From: Gammaproteobacteria bacterium
GTDB taxonomy: Bacteria > Pseudomonadota > Gammaproteobacteria > Thiohalobacterales > Thiohalobacteraceae
Direction: 5' to 3'
Assembly (NCBI GenBank): GCA_019911805.1
Contig: JAIOJV010000100.1
Span: forward strand, 1-39,692
Length of the DNA stretch: 39,692 nucleotides
A model generated the notes under the pieces. The model made no database searches. It was not told the DNA's origin and worked only from the letters and a program-made list of their open reading frames with translations. Below are positions 1 through 9,115 of this stretch, in pieces (positions within the stretch are counted from its first letter, which is position 1; every line of letters begins with the position of its first letter). The translations under genes were made by a program, and so were the position numbers.

Positions 1-10
1 CAATGTGCCC

Positions 11-826
11 ATGCCCGAACTGCCCGAAGTCGAAACCACCCGCCGGGGCATCGCGCCGCACGTCGTCGGCCGACGCGTGACCGGTGTCGTGCTGCGCCAG
101 CGCCGCCTGCGCTGGCCGGTACCGCGCGCGTTGGAGCGCGAACTGCCCGGGCAGGTGATCCGCGCGGTGCGCCGCCGCGGCAAATACCTGCTGCTCGACA
201 CCGACCGCGGTACGGCCATTATTCACCTGGGCATGTCCGGCAGTCTGCGCATCGTGTCCGCCGCCAGCCCCGCCGGCAGGCATGACCATGTTGATATCCA
301 GTTTGACGACGGCTGCAGTCTGCGGCTCACCGATCCACGGCGCTTCGGTGCCCTGTTGTGGACCACCGCGCCGGCAGAGGACCACGAACTGCTCGCCGGG
401 CTCGGGCCGGAGCCACTGAGTGAGGCCTTCGACGGCGATCATCTGTTTGGCCTGGCGCGCGGTCGCCGGGTAGCGGTGAAGAACTTCATCATGAACAGCC
501 GCATCGTCGTCGGCGTCGGTAACATCTACGCCAACGAGGCGCTGTTCATGGCGGGTATCCACCCGAATCGTGCCGCCGGGCGGGTGTCGCGCGCACGCTA
601 TGCACGGCTGGCAGCGGCGATCCAGGCGGTGCTGACTGCCTCCATCGGCATGGGCGGTACGACCCTGCGCGACTTCGTCGGCGGCGACGGCAAGCCCGGC
701 TACTTCAGGCAGACGCTGCGTGTCTACGACCGCGACGGCGAACCTTGCCACACCTGCGGTGCACCGCTGCGCAGCCTGCGCATCGGCCAGCGCTCCAGCT
801 TCTACTGCACGCACTGCCAGCGATGA
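11..826 (+). CDS. mutM: Formamidopyrimidine-DNA glycosylase (Fpg/MutM)
   Basis: Base-excision repair enzyme that removes oxidised purines such as 8-oxoguanine from DNA and nicks the strand by beta/delta elimination. The product of 271 residues has the family's usual length. It starts with the MPELPEVE signature, in which the Pro after the initiator Met is the catalytic nucleophile, so the ATG at 11 is preferred over an in-frame GTG at 5. The conserved Lys lies in RRGKYLLL (about residue 58). The [19 protein letters not shown] helix-two-turn-helix and a C-terminal zinc finger (CHTC ... CTHC) are intact. The stop overlaps the start of the next gene as ATGA, so the two are probably co-translated. 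Confidence 0.97.
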   Translation: MPELPEVETTRRGIAPHVVGRRVTGVVLRQRRLRWPVPRALERELPGQVIRAVRRRGKYLLLDTDRGTAIIHLGMSGSLRIVSAASPAGRHDHVDIQFDDGCSLRLTDPRRFGALLWTTAPAEDHELLAGLGPEPLSEAFDGDHLFGLARGRRVAVKNFIMNSRIVVGVGNIYANEALFMAGIHPNRAAGRVSRARYARLAAAIQAVLTASIGMGGTTLRDFVGGDGKPGYFRQTLRVYDRDGEPCHTCGAPLRSLRIGQRSSFYCTHCQR

Positions 827-1428
827 ACGCGCGCCGCCTGCTGCTGGTCCGCACCGTCAAGGTGCTCGCGCTGCTCGGGCTGGGCTTCGCCGTGTATCCG
901 TTCGTCGCGGGGCTGCTGCCCGGTGATGGCGTGGGGCAGACCGATGGCGGGCGACCGTTTGGACACTGGGCGCGTGTGATCGATCTGGCGGGGCTGCCGC
1001 CGGGGCAGCTGCTCCGTGTCGACGGCTGGCCGGGTGGACCGGTGGCGATCTATCGTCGCGGTGACCATGAACTGGCCGGATTGGCACGGGTGGAGAACGA
1101 GCTGTACGATCCGCAGTCACAAGAGAGCCGCCAGCCGGATGCGCTGCGCACCCGGACACGCGCCCATCTGGAGACAGTCTTCGTCTTCCTTCCCACCGAC
1201 ACCGACCGCGGCTGTCAGGTACGGTCGCTGCCTGCGAACAAACAGCCCCGGCCCGGGATCGCCTGGTACGGTGGTTTCACCGAACCCTGCACCGGCTCGC
1301 TCTACGATACCGCCGGCCGCCTCTACCGCGGCCCACGCACCGCGCGGCAGCAGAACCTCGCCGTGCCGCACTACCGCGTCCTCGATGACCAGCGCATCGA
1401 ACTCCTCGGCCCGCCACCGGGATCATGA
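823..1428 (+). CDS. Membrane-anchored Rieske-fold protein lacking [2Fe-2S] ligands
   Basis: Product of 201 residues with an N-terminal hydrophobic segment (about 5-32) that fits a membrane anchor, followed by a soluble domain. The C-terminal part aligns by eye with the cytochrome bc1 Rieske protein: a GG, then [12 protein letters not shown], a KGP-like RGP, and a final VPHYRVLDD strand. In Rieske box I (C-T-H-L-G-C) this protein has D126-T-D-R-G-C131. In box II (C-P-C-H-G-S) it has E154-P-C156-T-G-S. All four cluster ligands are therefore replaced, while the two cysteines of the Rieske disulfide remain. Function is unknown; it cannot hold a canonical Rieske cluster. The start at 823 overlaps the mutM stop (ATGA); an in-frame upstream ATG at 745 lies inside mutM and is unlikely. 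Confidence 0.8.
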   Translation: MNARRLLLVRTVKVLALLGLGFAVYPFVAGLLPGDGVGQTDGGRPFGHWARVIDLAGLPPGQLLRVDGWPGGPVAIYRRGDHELAGLARVENELYDPQSQESRQPDALRTRTRAHLETVFVFLPTDTDRGCQVRSLPANKQPRPGIAWYGGFTEPCTGSLYDTAGRLYRGPRTARQQNLAVPHYRVLDDQRIELLGPPPGS

Positions 1429-1436
1429 ACATATGC

Positions 1437-1646
1437 CACGAACCCCACGAAAGCGTATACAGAAATACCCCATGTAGGGTGCGTCAGGCTACGCCTCGAC
1501 GCACCCTACATGGGCCCATATTTTCACGGGGTTCGTGAATTTCGTGGCCATCAAGGTTTCCCCGTACCTCTCCGCAACACACGGACAGCAAAACCTACCA
1601 GCGCACCACCTTCCGTGTTTTTCCGTGTGCTTCCGTGGCCATCACG
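1437..1646. repeat. Nested palindromic intergenic element
   Basis: The gap between the Rieske-like gene and the convergent DUF2784 gene holds a perfect 17-bp inverted repeat (1469-1485 with 1498-1514; arm contains GTAGGGTGCGTC) around a 12-base loop. Imperfect outer arms flank it (ACGAACCCCACGAAA near 1438 and GGGGTTCGTGAATTTCGTGG near 1528). A single arm of the CACGGAA family follows at about 1611-1639. There is no T-run after the stem, so a simple intrinsic terminator is not indicated, although it sits between convergent genes. Confidence 0.8.
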
Positions 1647-2010
1647 TATCTCTTGATCGCCCCCGCAGCACCCGCCAGTACACGACTGCATTGACGACGA
1701 GCACTACTGCACCCAGCAGCCATTGCAGCTCGCGGGTCAGGTCTGCGGGGTAGATCAGCGGGATCAGATAGTGTTCGATGAAGCCGCCGCCGTAGCCCGC
1801 ATCACCGGCGGCGGCGCGCAGGCGGTTCTCCAGTGGCGTCAGCGGACACACCCAGCCGACGAACTCGATGGCCGCGCCCCAGGCGACCACCGGCAGGTGC
1901 AGCCACAGGAGTCTGCGCCAGCGCAGCACGAGCAGGCCACCGAGCAGTACGAACAGGATGAAGGCGAGGTGCAGCAGCACCAGCAGGTCGGCGACGATGG
2001 CGGTGCTCAT
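1642..2010 (-). CDS. DUF2784 family membrane protein
   Basis: Small integral membrane protein of 122 residues recognised as DUF2784 from its overall pattern: an N-terminal LLVLLHLAFILFVLLGG helix, a LRWRRLLWLHLP turn, a second helix with GxxIEFVGWxCPLTPLEN, a FIEHYLxPLIYP segment and a final helix. Four hydrophobic segments can be counted. The function of the family is not established. The ATG at 2010 is chosen because it directly precedes the first helix; the in-frame ORF upstream overlaps the neighbouring aldolase gene and reads as unrelated sequence. It lies 22 bp downstream of the aldolase/dehydrogenase gene on the same strand and may share its transcript. The 3' end abuts the repeat at 1611-1646. 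Confidence 0.85.
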   Translation of the reverse strand: MSTAIVADLLVLLHLAFILFVLLGGLLVLRWRRLLWLHLPVVAWGAAIEFVGWVCPLTPLENRLRAAAGDAGYGGGFIEHYLIPLIYPADLTRELQWLLGAVVLVVNAVVYWRVLRGRSRDT

Positions 2011-2032
2011 GCCCCGGACCGCCGCCCTGTGT

Positions 2033-4006
2033 TCATACCACCCGGGCGTCACCGCCGTCGATCGGGATCTGCGCGGCGGTGGTCTTGGCGAACAGCGGCC
2101 CGCACAGTTCGGCGGCGAGTTCGGCGACATCGCGGGCGCGGATCTCGGTCTTGAGCAGATTGCGGCGCGTGTACTGTTCCACCGTCAGGCCGTGGTGCGC
2201 GGCGCGCGCCTCCAGCACCTCTTGCGTCCAGATGCCGGTGTCGAACACGGCGTCCGGGTGCAGGGCGTTCAGGCGGATGCCGTCGGCGGCCCATTCCAAT
2301 GCCGCGACGCGCATCATTTGCAGCAGTGCCGCCTTCGAGGCCGAGTAGGCGACTGCACCGGGACCGGGTGCGGCGACGTTCTTCGAGCCGATCACCGCGA
2401 CACGGCCTGTGCGGGGGGCGAGTTTCAGCAGTGGGTGGGTGAGGCGCAGCAGGGCGAGGTTGGCGTCCAGATTCACGCGCAGCACCCGCTCCCACTCGCG
2501 CGTCTCCAGCTCGGCGATGGAGCGGCCGCCCGGAAACACGCCGGCATTGAGGACCAGCATGTCCAGGCCGCCGAACTGCAGCACGGTACGCTCCAGCGCC
2601 GCCTCCAGTTCGGCGGGCTCGGTGACGTCGCACACCAGACCGAGATAGGCCGCCTGGTCAGTCACCCGTGCCACGCCCGGGGCGATATCCAGACCGGCCA
2701 CCGCGGCGCCGTGCGCCAGGAAGGCATCCACACAGGCGCGGCCGATGCCGGAGGCGGCACCAGTGATCAGCACCACCTCACCGGTGAACATTGGCGAGGT
2801 GCCGCCCTTGCGCAGCTTGGCCTGTTCCAGGTCCCAGTACTCCACGTCGAAATAGTCGCGCGCCGGCAACGCCTGGTAGCGCTCCAGGCGCGTGGCGCGG
2901 GCGATGGTGTCAATGGTGTGCCGGTAGATGTCGCGCACGATGAAGGCGTCCGGCGCGCTGCGGCCGACGGTGGACAGGCCGAAGGCCGGATCGAGGATCA
3001 CGCGCGGTGCCGGGTCGAGCATGGTCTTGGGATCGCGGGCCTGTGGCGCGTGCGTCTCGAAATAGTGCCGGTAGGCCTCGGCGTAGGCATCGAGGTCACG
3101 CCCCAGCAGGGGGACGCGTTTGGTACGGATGACGTGGTCCGGCGTGGCTGGCCCCTGTTGCGTGATGTCGTCGAGGTCCGCGCGCTGCGCGAAGGCCAGC
3201 GCCTGGTCGTCGCGCACGCTGTGCAGGATCACCGGGGCACCGATCATGTCGGACAACCGCCGGCGCAGGCCGGTCAGCTCCAGGCGCAGCGGGCCGGTCT
3301 GTTTGACGGCCGGGTTCCAGTCCAGTGTCCAGGCGTCGCGCGCCTGCAGTTCGGCCTCGGCCATCGACACCAGCTCGAGCATGCGCGCGTAGGCCTCATG
3401 CGCGCTGTCACCGAAGGAAAACACGCCGTGGTTCATCAGCACCATGCCGATCGTGCGTTCACTGCGCTCGCGCGGGAAGATCTCGGCGCACAGCCGCGCC
3501 AGGTCGAAGCCGGGCATGATATAGGGGATGACGACCACCCGGTCGCCGTAGAGCGTGCGGATACGCTGCGCACCGCCCGGAGTATTGCACAGGGTGACGA
3601 CGGCATCGGCGTGGGTGTGGTCGACGTATTTATAGGGCAGGATGGCGTGCAGGATGGCCTCGACCGAGGGCGTCGGCGCGGCTGCATCCGTCATGTGGGT
3701 ACGCAGTTCGTTGACCATCTGCGGATCGGACAGCAGCGGCAGTTCCGCCAGCCGCAGCAGATGCGCCATACGTACCGGCGCGAAACCGCCGGCCTCGATA
3801 AACTCCAGATCCCAGCCGCTGCCCTTCACATAGAGGATGTCCTCCTCCTCGCCCAGAAGGTTGGTCTCGCGGATCTTCACCGAGGTGTTGCCGCCACCAT
3901 GCAGCACCAGCGTCTTGTCACGCCCCAGCAGGCGCGAGCTGTAGACGCGCTGGCCCAGGTCGCCGGGATACTGGGAGGCTTCGGCGTCGTTCCAGAGGCT
4001 ATGCAT
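2033..4006 (-). CDS. Bifunctional class II aldolase / short-chain dehydrogenase
   Basis: Fusion protein of 657 residues. Roughly the first 400 residues form a class II aldolase/adducin domain, with LHGGGNTSVK at the N-terminus and the HTHAD metal-binding histidines. From about residue 420 there is a short-chain dehydrogenase with the Rossmann motif TGAASGIGRA, the NAG motif (LVLNAGVF) and the catalytic YSASK. Such fusions (RhaD-like, with a C-terminal dehydrogenase) cleave a sugar phosphate and oxidise the aldehyde product, but the substrate here cannot be read from sequence and no rhamnose or fucose genes are nearby. The ATG at 4006 is chosen because AAGGAAG lies 7 bases upstream; the in-frame start at 4024 lacks such a site. 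The region upstream is the tandem duplication. Confidence 0.9.
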   Translation of the reverse strand: MHSLWNDAEASQYPGDLGQRVYSSRLLGRDKTLVLHGGGNTSVKIRETNLLGEEEDILYVKGSGWDLEFIEAGGFAPVRMAHLLRLAELPLLSDPQMVNELRTHMTDAAAPTPSVEAILHAILPYKYVDHTHADAVVTLCNTPGGAQRIRTLYGDRVVVIPYIMPGFDLARLCAEIFPRERSERTIGMVLMNHGVFSFGDSAHEAYARMLELVSMAEAELQARDAWTLDWNPAVKQTGPLRLELTGLRRRLSDMIGAPVILHSVRDDQALAFAQRADLDDITQQGPATPDHVIRTKRVPLLGRDLDAYAEAYRHYFETHAPQARDPKTMLDPAPRVILDPAFGLSTVGRSAPDAFIVRDIYRHTIDTIARATRLERYQALPARDYFDVEYWDLEQAKLRKGGTSPMFTGEVVLITGAASGIGRACVDAFLAHGAAVAGLDIAPGVARVTDQAAYLGLVCDVTEPAELEAALERTVLQFGGLDMLVLNAGVFPGGRSIAELETREWERVLRVNLDANLALLRLTHPLLKLAPRTGRVAVIGSKNVAAPGPGAVAYSASKAALLQMMRVAALEWAADGIRLNALHPDAVFDTGIWTQEVLEARAAHHGLTVEQYTRRNLLKTEIRARDVAELAAELCGPLFAKTTAAQIPIDGGDARVV

Positions 4007-4029
4007 ACAGCGGCTTCCTTTCAAGACGG

Positions 4030-4215
4030 GCTGAGTGGCTATTTGACTCTGTGGGTGTTAACCACCAAGGACACAAAGAAACACTCGGTATGCGCAAATG
4101 AGAGGGTGTCTGTGTCATAGGACGACACCTTCGCTCCATGCAATCCAGAACCGATCTCGCATTGTTCGAACATCACTTCGTGTCCTTCGTGGTTCTAGAG
4201 AGCAAGTCACGTCGA
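4030..4215. repeat. 186-bp tandem duplication, copy 1
   Basis: First of two head-to-tail copies that begin GCTGAGTGGCTATTTGACTC and repeat with an offset of 186 bases. Each copy carries inverted arms (AACCACCAAGGACACAAAG on the left; CTTCGTGTCCTTCGTGGTT on the right) and an internal hairpin (GGTGTC ... GACACC). The copies differ by scattered substitutions. This copy lies immediately upstream of the aldolase/dehydrogenase start and may hold or disturb its promoter. Confidence 0.9.
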
Positions 4216-4392
4216 GCTGAGTGGCTATTTGACTCTGCGGGTGTTAACCACCAAGGACACAAAGGAATGCTCGGTATGCGCAAATGAGGGGGTGTCTGTG
4301 TCATAGGACGACACCCTCGCTCCATGCAGTCCAGAACCGATCTCGCATCATCCGAAAATTACTTCGTGTCCTTCGTGGTTACAGAGAGCAAG
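4216..4392. repeat. 186-bp tandem duplication, copy 2
   Basis: Second copy of the unit starting at 4030. Its right arm runs into the 3' end of the ggt gene: the Ggt stop codon at 4359-4361 and the last residues VTTKDTK are written in the repeat arm. The region 4007-4358 holds no convincing gene apart from these two copies. Confidence 0.9.
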
Positions 4393-6115
4393 CCGGTGCT
4401 GCGGACCTCCGCCAGCCCCGCGCCGCGCGGATCGCTGGCAGCAGTCACCGTGTCGGCCCGCCGGTCCCAGAGGATGGCCTGCATGTTGCCGTAGGGGTGA
4501 TCGAGCGGCGCGAGCCGGTGACCGCGTGCGACCAGTGCCTGCTGCAGGTCCGCGTCGAAGGCGCCCGGTTCGAACTGGACGACATCGGGCAGATACTGGT
4601 GATGGAAGCGCGGCCGACTCACCCAGTCCGTCACCGGCCGGCCGGCGGCGAACTCCAGTGTACCCAGCAGGACCATGCTGATGATGCGCGAACCGCCGGG
4701 CGTGCCGAGGATGGCGACCTGGTCGTCGCGCTCCAGGAAGGTCGGTGTCATCGACGACAGCATGCGCTTGCCGGGTGCGATGGCGTTGGCCTCGGCGCCG
4801 ACCAGGCCGTAGGCATTGGGCGTGCCGGGCCTGGCCGAGAAGTCGTCCATCTCGTCGTTCAGCAGCACGCCCGTGCCCGGCGGCACGAAGGCCGCACCGA
4901 AGGGGTAGTTGATACTGAGAGTGGCGGCGACGCGGTTGCCCTCGGCATCGAGGATAGAGAAGTGCGTGGTGTGCGGGCCATCGACCGCCGGCTGCGTGCC
5001 GCGCAGGCTGGCACTGGGCGTGGCGCGGTCGAGGCGCAGCGAGGCGCGCAGGCCGGCGGCGTAGAACGGGTGGATCAGCCGCGTGATGGGCATGGCGACG
5101 AAGTCCGGATCGCCGAGGTATTCGGCGCGGTCGCGGTAGGCGCGGCGCAGGGCCTCGACGATCACGTGGGTACGGGTAGCCGCATCCAGCGTCTCCACGT
5201 CGTAGCCGGTGAGGATGTTGAGTGCCGTCAGCAGCACCACACCGCCGGAGGAGGGTGGCGCTACGGTGGTGATGCGCAGCTCGCCGTACTCACCGCGCAG
5301 CGGCTCGCGCTCGACGACGCGATAGGCGGCGAGATCCTCCGTCGTCCAGATGCCGCCGCCGGCGCGCACGCCCGCGACCAGGCGCGCGGCGATATCACCT
5401 TTATAGAAACCGTCGTGGCCATCGCGTGCCAGCGTGGCGAGCGTCGTTGCCAGTTCGGTCTGCACGAGGCGGTGGCCGAGGGGTGGCGGCTCGCCGTCCA
5501 CCAGGAACAGCTGGGCCGCCGCGGCGGATTGTGCCAATGCGGCCTGCCGGAAACCTGCATAGCGCCGGTACAGGGCATCGACCTGGAAGCCCTCACGCGC
5601 CAGGCGGATGGCCGGCGCCAGGCTCACACCGAGCGGCAGCCGTCCGTACTGCGTGGCCAGATGCGCCAGCGCCGCCGGCTCACCGGGGATGCCGGCGGCG
5701 AGTGCGCCGTCGATGGAGCGGCCGGCGATGACCTCGCCCTGGGCGTCCAGATACAGGTCGCGGTGCGCCGCCAGTGGGGCGCGCTCGCGGCCGTCGAGCA
5801 TGGTCTCGAAGCCGTCGGCTGCGCGATGCAGCAGCCAGAAGCCGCCACCACCGATGCCGGAGCTGTAGGGTTCGACCACGGCCAGCGCGGCGCTGACGCC
5901 GACCGCCGCGTCGAAGGCATTGCCGCCCGCCGCCAGCACCTCGAAACCGGCCTCGGTGGCCAGCGGGTGCGCGCTGGCGATGGCGGCGGCGGGCGGCTGC
6001 GGTCCGGCGGTTAACGGGGCCGCGATCCAGGCGAACAGGCAACCCCACAGCAGAAGGGCCCCGTTCAGGGGCCCTCCAGGGATGCGTGAGCGGTGCGGCG
6101 GGCGGCCGGTCGGCA

Positions 6116-6116
<1 letters not shown>
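4359..6116 (-). CDS. ggt: Gamma-glutamyltransferase (glutathione hydrolase) precursor
   Basis: Ntn-hydrolase that cleaves the gamma-glutamyl bond of glutathione, probably in the periplasm. The 585-residue product has an N-terminal hydrophobic stretch (about 17-37) consistent with a signal peptide. The substrate pocket motifs GIGGGGFWLL and DGRERAP are near residues 88-112. The self-cleavage site TTHFS starts at about T383, with the LLNDEMDDFS and GKRMLSSMTPT motifs typical of the small subunit after it. The ATG at 6116 shares one base with the ferredoxin stop (TGATG), which suggests translational coupling. The C-terminus carries an unusual tail ending VTTKDTK, encoded by the tandem repeat. 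The same ggt-ferredoxin-coaD order occurs in Pseudomonas. Confidence 0.95.
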
Positions 6117-6939
<823 letters not shown>

Positions 6940-7113
6940 TTATCGTACCGCACCGGCACCGGGAGGCCGAGGGGCGTATCTAAGTCGATGGAGGTGCCGA
7001 CGTCGACCGCAATGGTCGCGACCGTGCGATTGGATGCGCGCAGGCAGACAGGACGGGTGTAGCGGGCGCCCCCGGACGGCCGATCAGCGTGCATTCATCT
7101 CAGAATCCGCATT

Positions 7114-7235
7114 TGCCACGGCAGCACACGGAAGACACTGCGATAAACCAGCGCCGCAAAGCTCCGGCTCATCCCTGGCGGGTGCGGAGCGTGGTTGTGT
7201 GAAGCGTATGGTCTTGTCCGTGTTGTTCCGTGGCT
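7114..7235. repeat. CACGGAA-family inverted repeat element
   Basis: Gap between coaD and the BON gene. The left arm (7114-7138) reads TGCCACGGCAGCACACGGAA and the right arm (7216-7235) GTCCGTGTTGTTCCGTGGCT. These are degenerate forms of the CACGGAA arms seen elsewhere in the window. The roughly 75-base core has no homology to other cores that I can see. The rest of 6904-7253 holds no supportable gene. Confidence 0.65.
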
Positions 7236-7253
7236 GAAGTGAGTTTTTTAGCT

Positions 7254-7949
7254 TCACTGCGCGGGCGCTGCCGTGTCCATGCCCCCAACCGGCTGGCCGT
7301 TTACGGTCAGGTGGCTCACCACGTCCGCGACCCCTCGCGTGCTGCGGGCCAGTTCGATCGTGAGCGCACGGACAGCCTCCGTTCCGACATCGCCGTTCAG
7401 GGTGACGACACTGTCTTTGGTAACGACGTTGATGCCGATCCCGTGGGCATGTTCGCTGCGCATCAGGCGTGTCTTCACCAGTGCGGTGGTGGTGGCGTCG
7501 GCCACGGCGCGCATGTAGCGACCCATTTCCGGGCGACTCCGCTCCAGCGTGCCGGGTTCGGAAGGCTCGGGTGGGATCCGCTCTGCCTTCTTCCGGGTCG
7601 CGGCGTCGGGGTCGACCTCCAGAAGCATCTGGACGTCCTTGACGCCGTCGGTGTTCGTTGCGATGAGTGCGGCGAGTTCGCGTTTGATGTCATTGTCCAC
7701 GGCACCGAACAGATAGACGACGCGGCGTTTGACGTCGACCTCGATGGGCTGATCGTGCAGCACGGTGTTCAGGGCAAAGGTCGTGCTGAGCTGGGATTCC
7801 AGCCGGGCATCCGTCACGGCCTCGTCACCGATCGGTGGACATTCTTCCGCCGCCTTCGCCTGCTGCGGGGCGGCCGCGGTGATCAGCGGGGATAGGGTCA
7901 CCAGCAGGGCGGTGATCGCCACCTGTATGAGCAGTCGCTGTCTCTGCAT
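7254..7949 (-). CDS. BON-domain periplasmic protein
   Basis: The 231-residue product has a signal peptide (basic MQRQR, then a hydrophobic segment ending near AAAPQQAKAA). Two BON domains follow: one around 45-110 (ARLESQLSTTFALNTVL ... VYLFGAVDND) and one around 140-210 (ALVKTRLMRSEHAHGIGINVVTKDSVVTL split over that stretch, then GDVGTEAVRALTIELARST). Each shows the short-strand pattern with a central GxV after the variable strand. BON proteins (OsmY-type) bind envelope surfaces or phospholipid and are often stress-induced. The ATG at 7949 is chosen over the longer in-frame start at 8096 because it gives a proper signal peptide and is preceded by GAGGTGGGAG. Confidence 0.9.
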   Translation of the reverse strand: MQRQRLLIQVAITALLVTLSPLITAAAPQQAKAAEECPPIGDEAVTDARLESQLSTTFALNTVLHDQPIEVDVKRRVVYLFGAVDNDIKRELAALIATNTDGVKDVQMLLEVDPDAATRKKAERIPPEPSEPGTLERSRPEMGRYMRAVADATTTALVKTRLMRSEHAHGIGINVVTKDSVVTLNGDVGTEAVRALTIELARSTRGVADVVSHLTVNGQPVGGMDTAAPAQ

Positions 7950-8426
7950 CTCCCACCTCTCTGACTGTCGGTTCGACCGGGAACGGAATTGCACATGCGT
8001 CGCCGGGATGAATTCGGGATAACGCCGCTGCCAGTGCATCACGCCGGCGTTGCGCCCAGAATGCCCCTCCTGGTTCGGCGGTCGGCAGCCGTCCAAGAGC
8101 GCATCCTGTCCCTGTTATCAAAACCTAGCCCAGTCCGGGCAGGTTTCAAGTGCAGACGAGCTGAGAGAGTGTGGCGGCCCGGGGTGTGCCGGCCGTGCGC
8201 TGCGCTGTCCCTCGACGCCCCGGGTCGCCGCTGGCTACACTGGCCACTCGTACTCTGTCAGGATCGGATGCATGAAAAACGTCGAGCGACACCGAGTGGT
8301 ACGGCCGCTCGGCCGCCGCCAGCTGTGGATGCCCTGCCATCTCGGACCGACGCCGGACAGGGGGCCGCGGGCGGTCGTGCCTCTGCCGGCACGGATTCTC
8401 ATCACCCATCGCCGGTTGGGCGCCGC
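7950..8426. other. Divergent intergenic region between BON and methyltransferase-fold genes
   Basis: 477 bp between divergent genes, presumably holding both promoters, although I find no convincing -35/-10 pair. A hairpin-forming sequence lies at 8121-8146 (AAACCT-A-GCCC, a short loop, then GGGCAGGTTT). A short coding candidate at 8272-8430 is listed separately. Confidence 0.5.
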
Positions 8427-8430
8427 ATGA
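8272..8430 (+). CDS. Possible small protein overlapping the downstream start
   Basis: A 52-codon frame begins MKNVERHRVVRPLGRRQLW and ends with a TGA that overlaps the ATG of the next gene (ATGA at 8427-8430). An AGGA is located 8-10 bases before its start. The overlap is of the type used for translational coupling, and the sequence is basic with LGPTP and VVPLPAR patches. I do not recognise it. It could also be a chance frame in a GC-rich leader or part of an N-terminal region misread by frame. Confidence 0.3.
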   Translation: MKNVERHRVVRPLGRRQLWMPCHLGPTPDRGPRAVVPLPARILITHRRLGAA

Positions 8431-9107
8431 CGCCCTGGGTGTTGCTCGACACCGCCCGTATCCCCGGTCGTGCGTCGGGAGAGCTGCGCCTGTACCGGCG
8501 TGGCGACGAATTCTCCATCAAGGCCGGCACCTGCGACCTCATGAACAGTCGCGTCCACGGCTCAGAGGACGCGCTGGCCGGGTCCGGCTGCGCCCACTTG
8601 CGCGGACAGGCACGATCGCGGGTACTGATCGGCGGTCTGGGCATGGGCTATACACTGGCCGCCGTCCTGACGCAGCTCGACGCGGCGGCCGAGATCGTGG
8701 TGGCTGAACTGGTGCCGGCGGTGGTGGCGTGGAACCGTGGGCCGCTGGCGGACCTGGCGGGGCGGCCACTCGACGACGCACGTGTGCAGGTGTGCGAGCA
8801 GGACGTCGGCCTGGTCATGCGCGCCGAACGGAACGGGTTCGACGCCATCCTGCTGGATGTCGACAATGGCCCCGAGGGTCTGACGCGCCAAACCAACGAC
8901 TGGCTCTATGGCCTGGAGGGATTGGCGGCGGCCTATGCGGCGTTGCGGCCGGGCGGTGTGCTGGCGGTGTGGTCGGCCGGCCCCGAGCCGGCGTTCGCGC
9001 AGCGCTTACGCAAGATCGGCTTCGCGGTGGAGGAGACGCGGGTGCGCGCGCATGCCGGCAAGCGGGGTGCGCGGCACGTCATCTGGCTGGCCACGCGTGC
9101 CGTCTGA
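8427..9107 (+). CDS. Spermidine synthase-like (SAM-binding Rossmann fold) protein
   Basis: Product of 226 residues with the spermine/spermidine synthase fold. A small N-terminal strand region (ELRLYRRGDEFSIK) is followed by the nucleotide-binding VLIGGLGMGYTL (the family usually has GGGDG), an acidic strand end AEIVVAELVPAVVAW, then DAILLDVDNGPEG and a final GGVLAVWSAGP strand. The motif-I aspartate that helps bind aminopropyl donor is absent, so a polyamine product is doubtful; many such proteins are of unknown substrate. An in-frame upstream ATG at 8268 exists, but the conserved part begins at MTPWVLLDTARI. It is followed tail-to-tail by the EAL-HDOD gene, 8 bp away. Confidence 0.8.
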   Translation: MTPWVLLDTARIPGRASGELRLYRRGDEFSIKAGTCDLMNSRVHGSEDALAGSGCAHLRGQARSRVLIGGLGMGYTLAAVLTQLDAAAEIVVAELVPAVVAWNRGPLADLAGRPLDDARVQVCEQDVGLVMRAERNGFDAILLDVDNGPEGLTRQTNDWLYGLEGLAAAYAALRPGGVLAVWSAGPEPAFAQRLRKIGFAVEETRVRAHAGKRGARHVIWLATRAV

Positions 9108-9115
9108 GCGCTGGG

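Noticed and set aside
1868-4120. Long plus-strand open frame of 750 codons opposite the aldolase/dehydrogenase gene
   Set aside because: It is antisense to a clear two-domain enzyme; its translation is rich in Arg, Gly and Gln without recognisable motifs, as expected of a mirror frame in GC-rich DNA.
4284-6014. Plus-strand open frame of 576 codons opposite ggt
   Set aside because: Antisense to an intact gamma-glutamyltransferase with all catalytic motifs; no motif or ribosome-binding site of its own.
8121-8146. Hairpin that might be a terminator
   Set aside because: It lies between divergent genes, has a bulge, and has only a short T-run, so no transcript is expected to end there.
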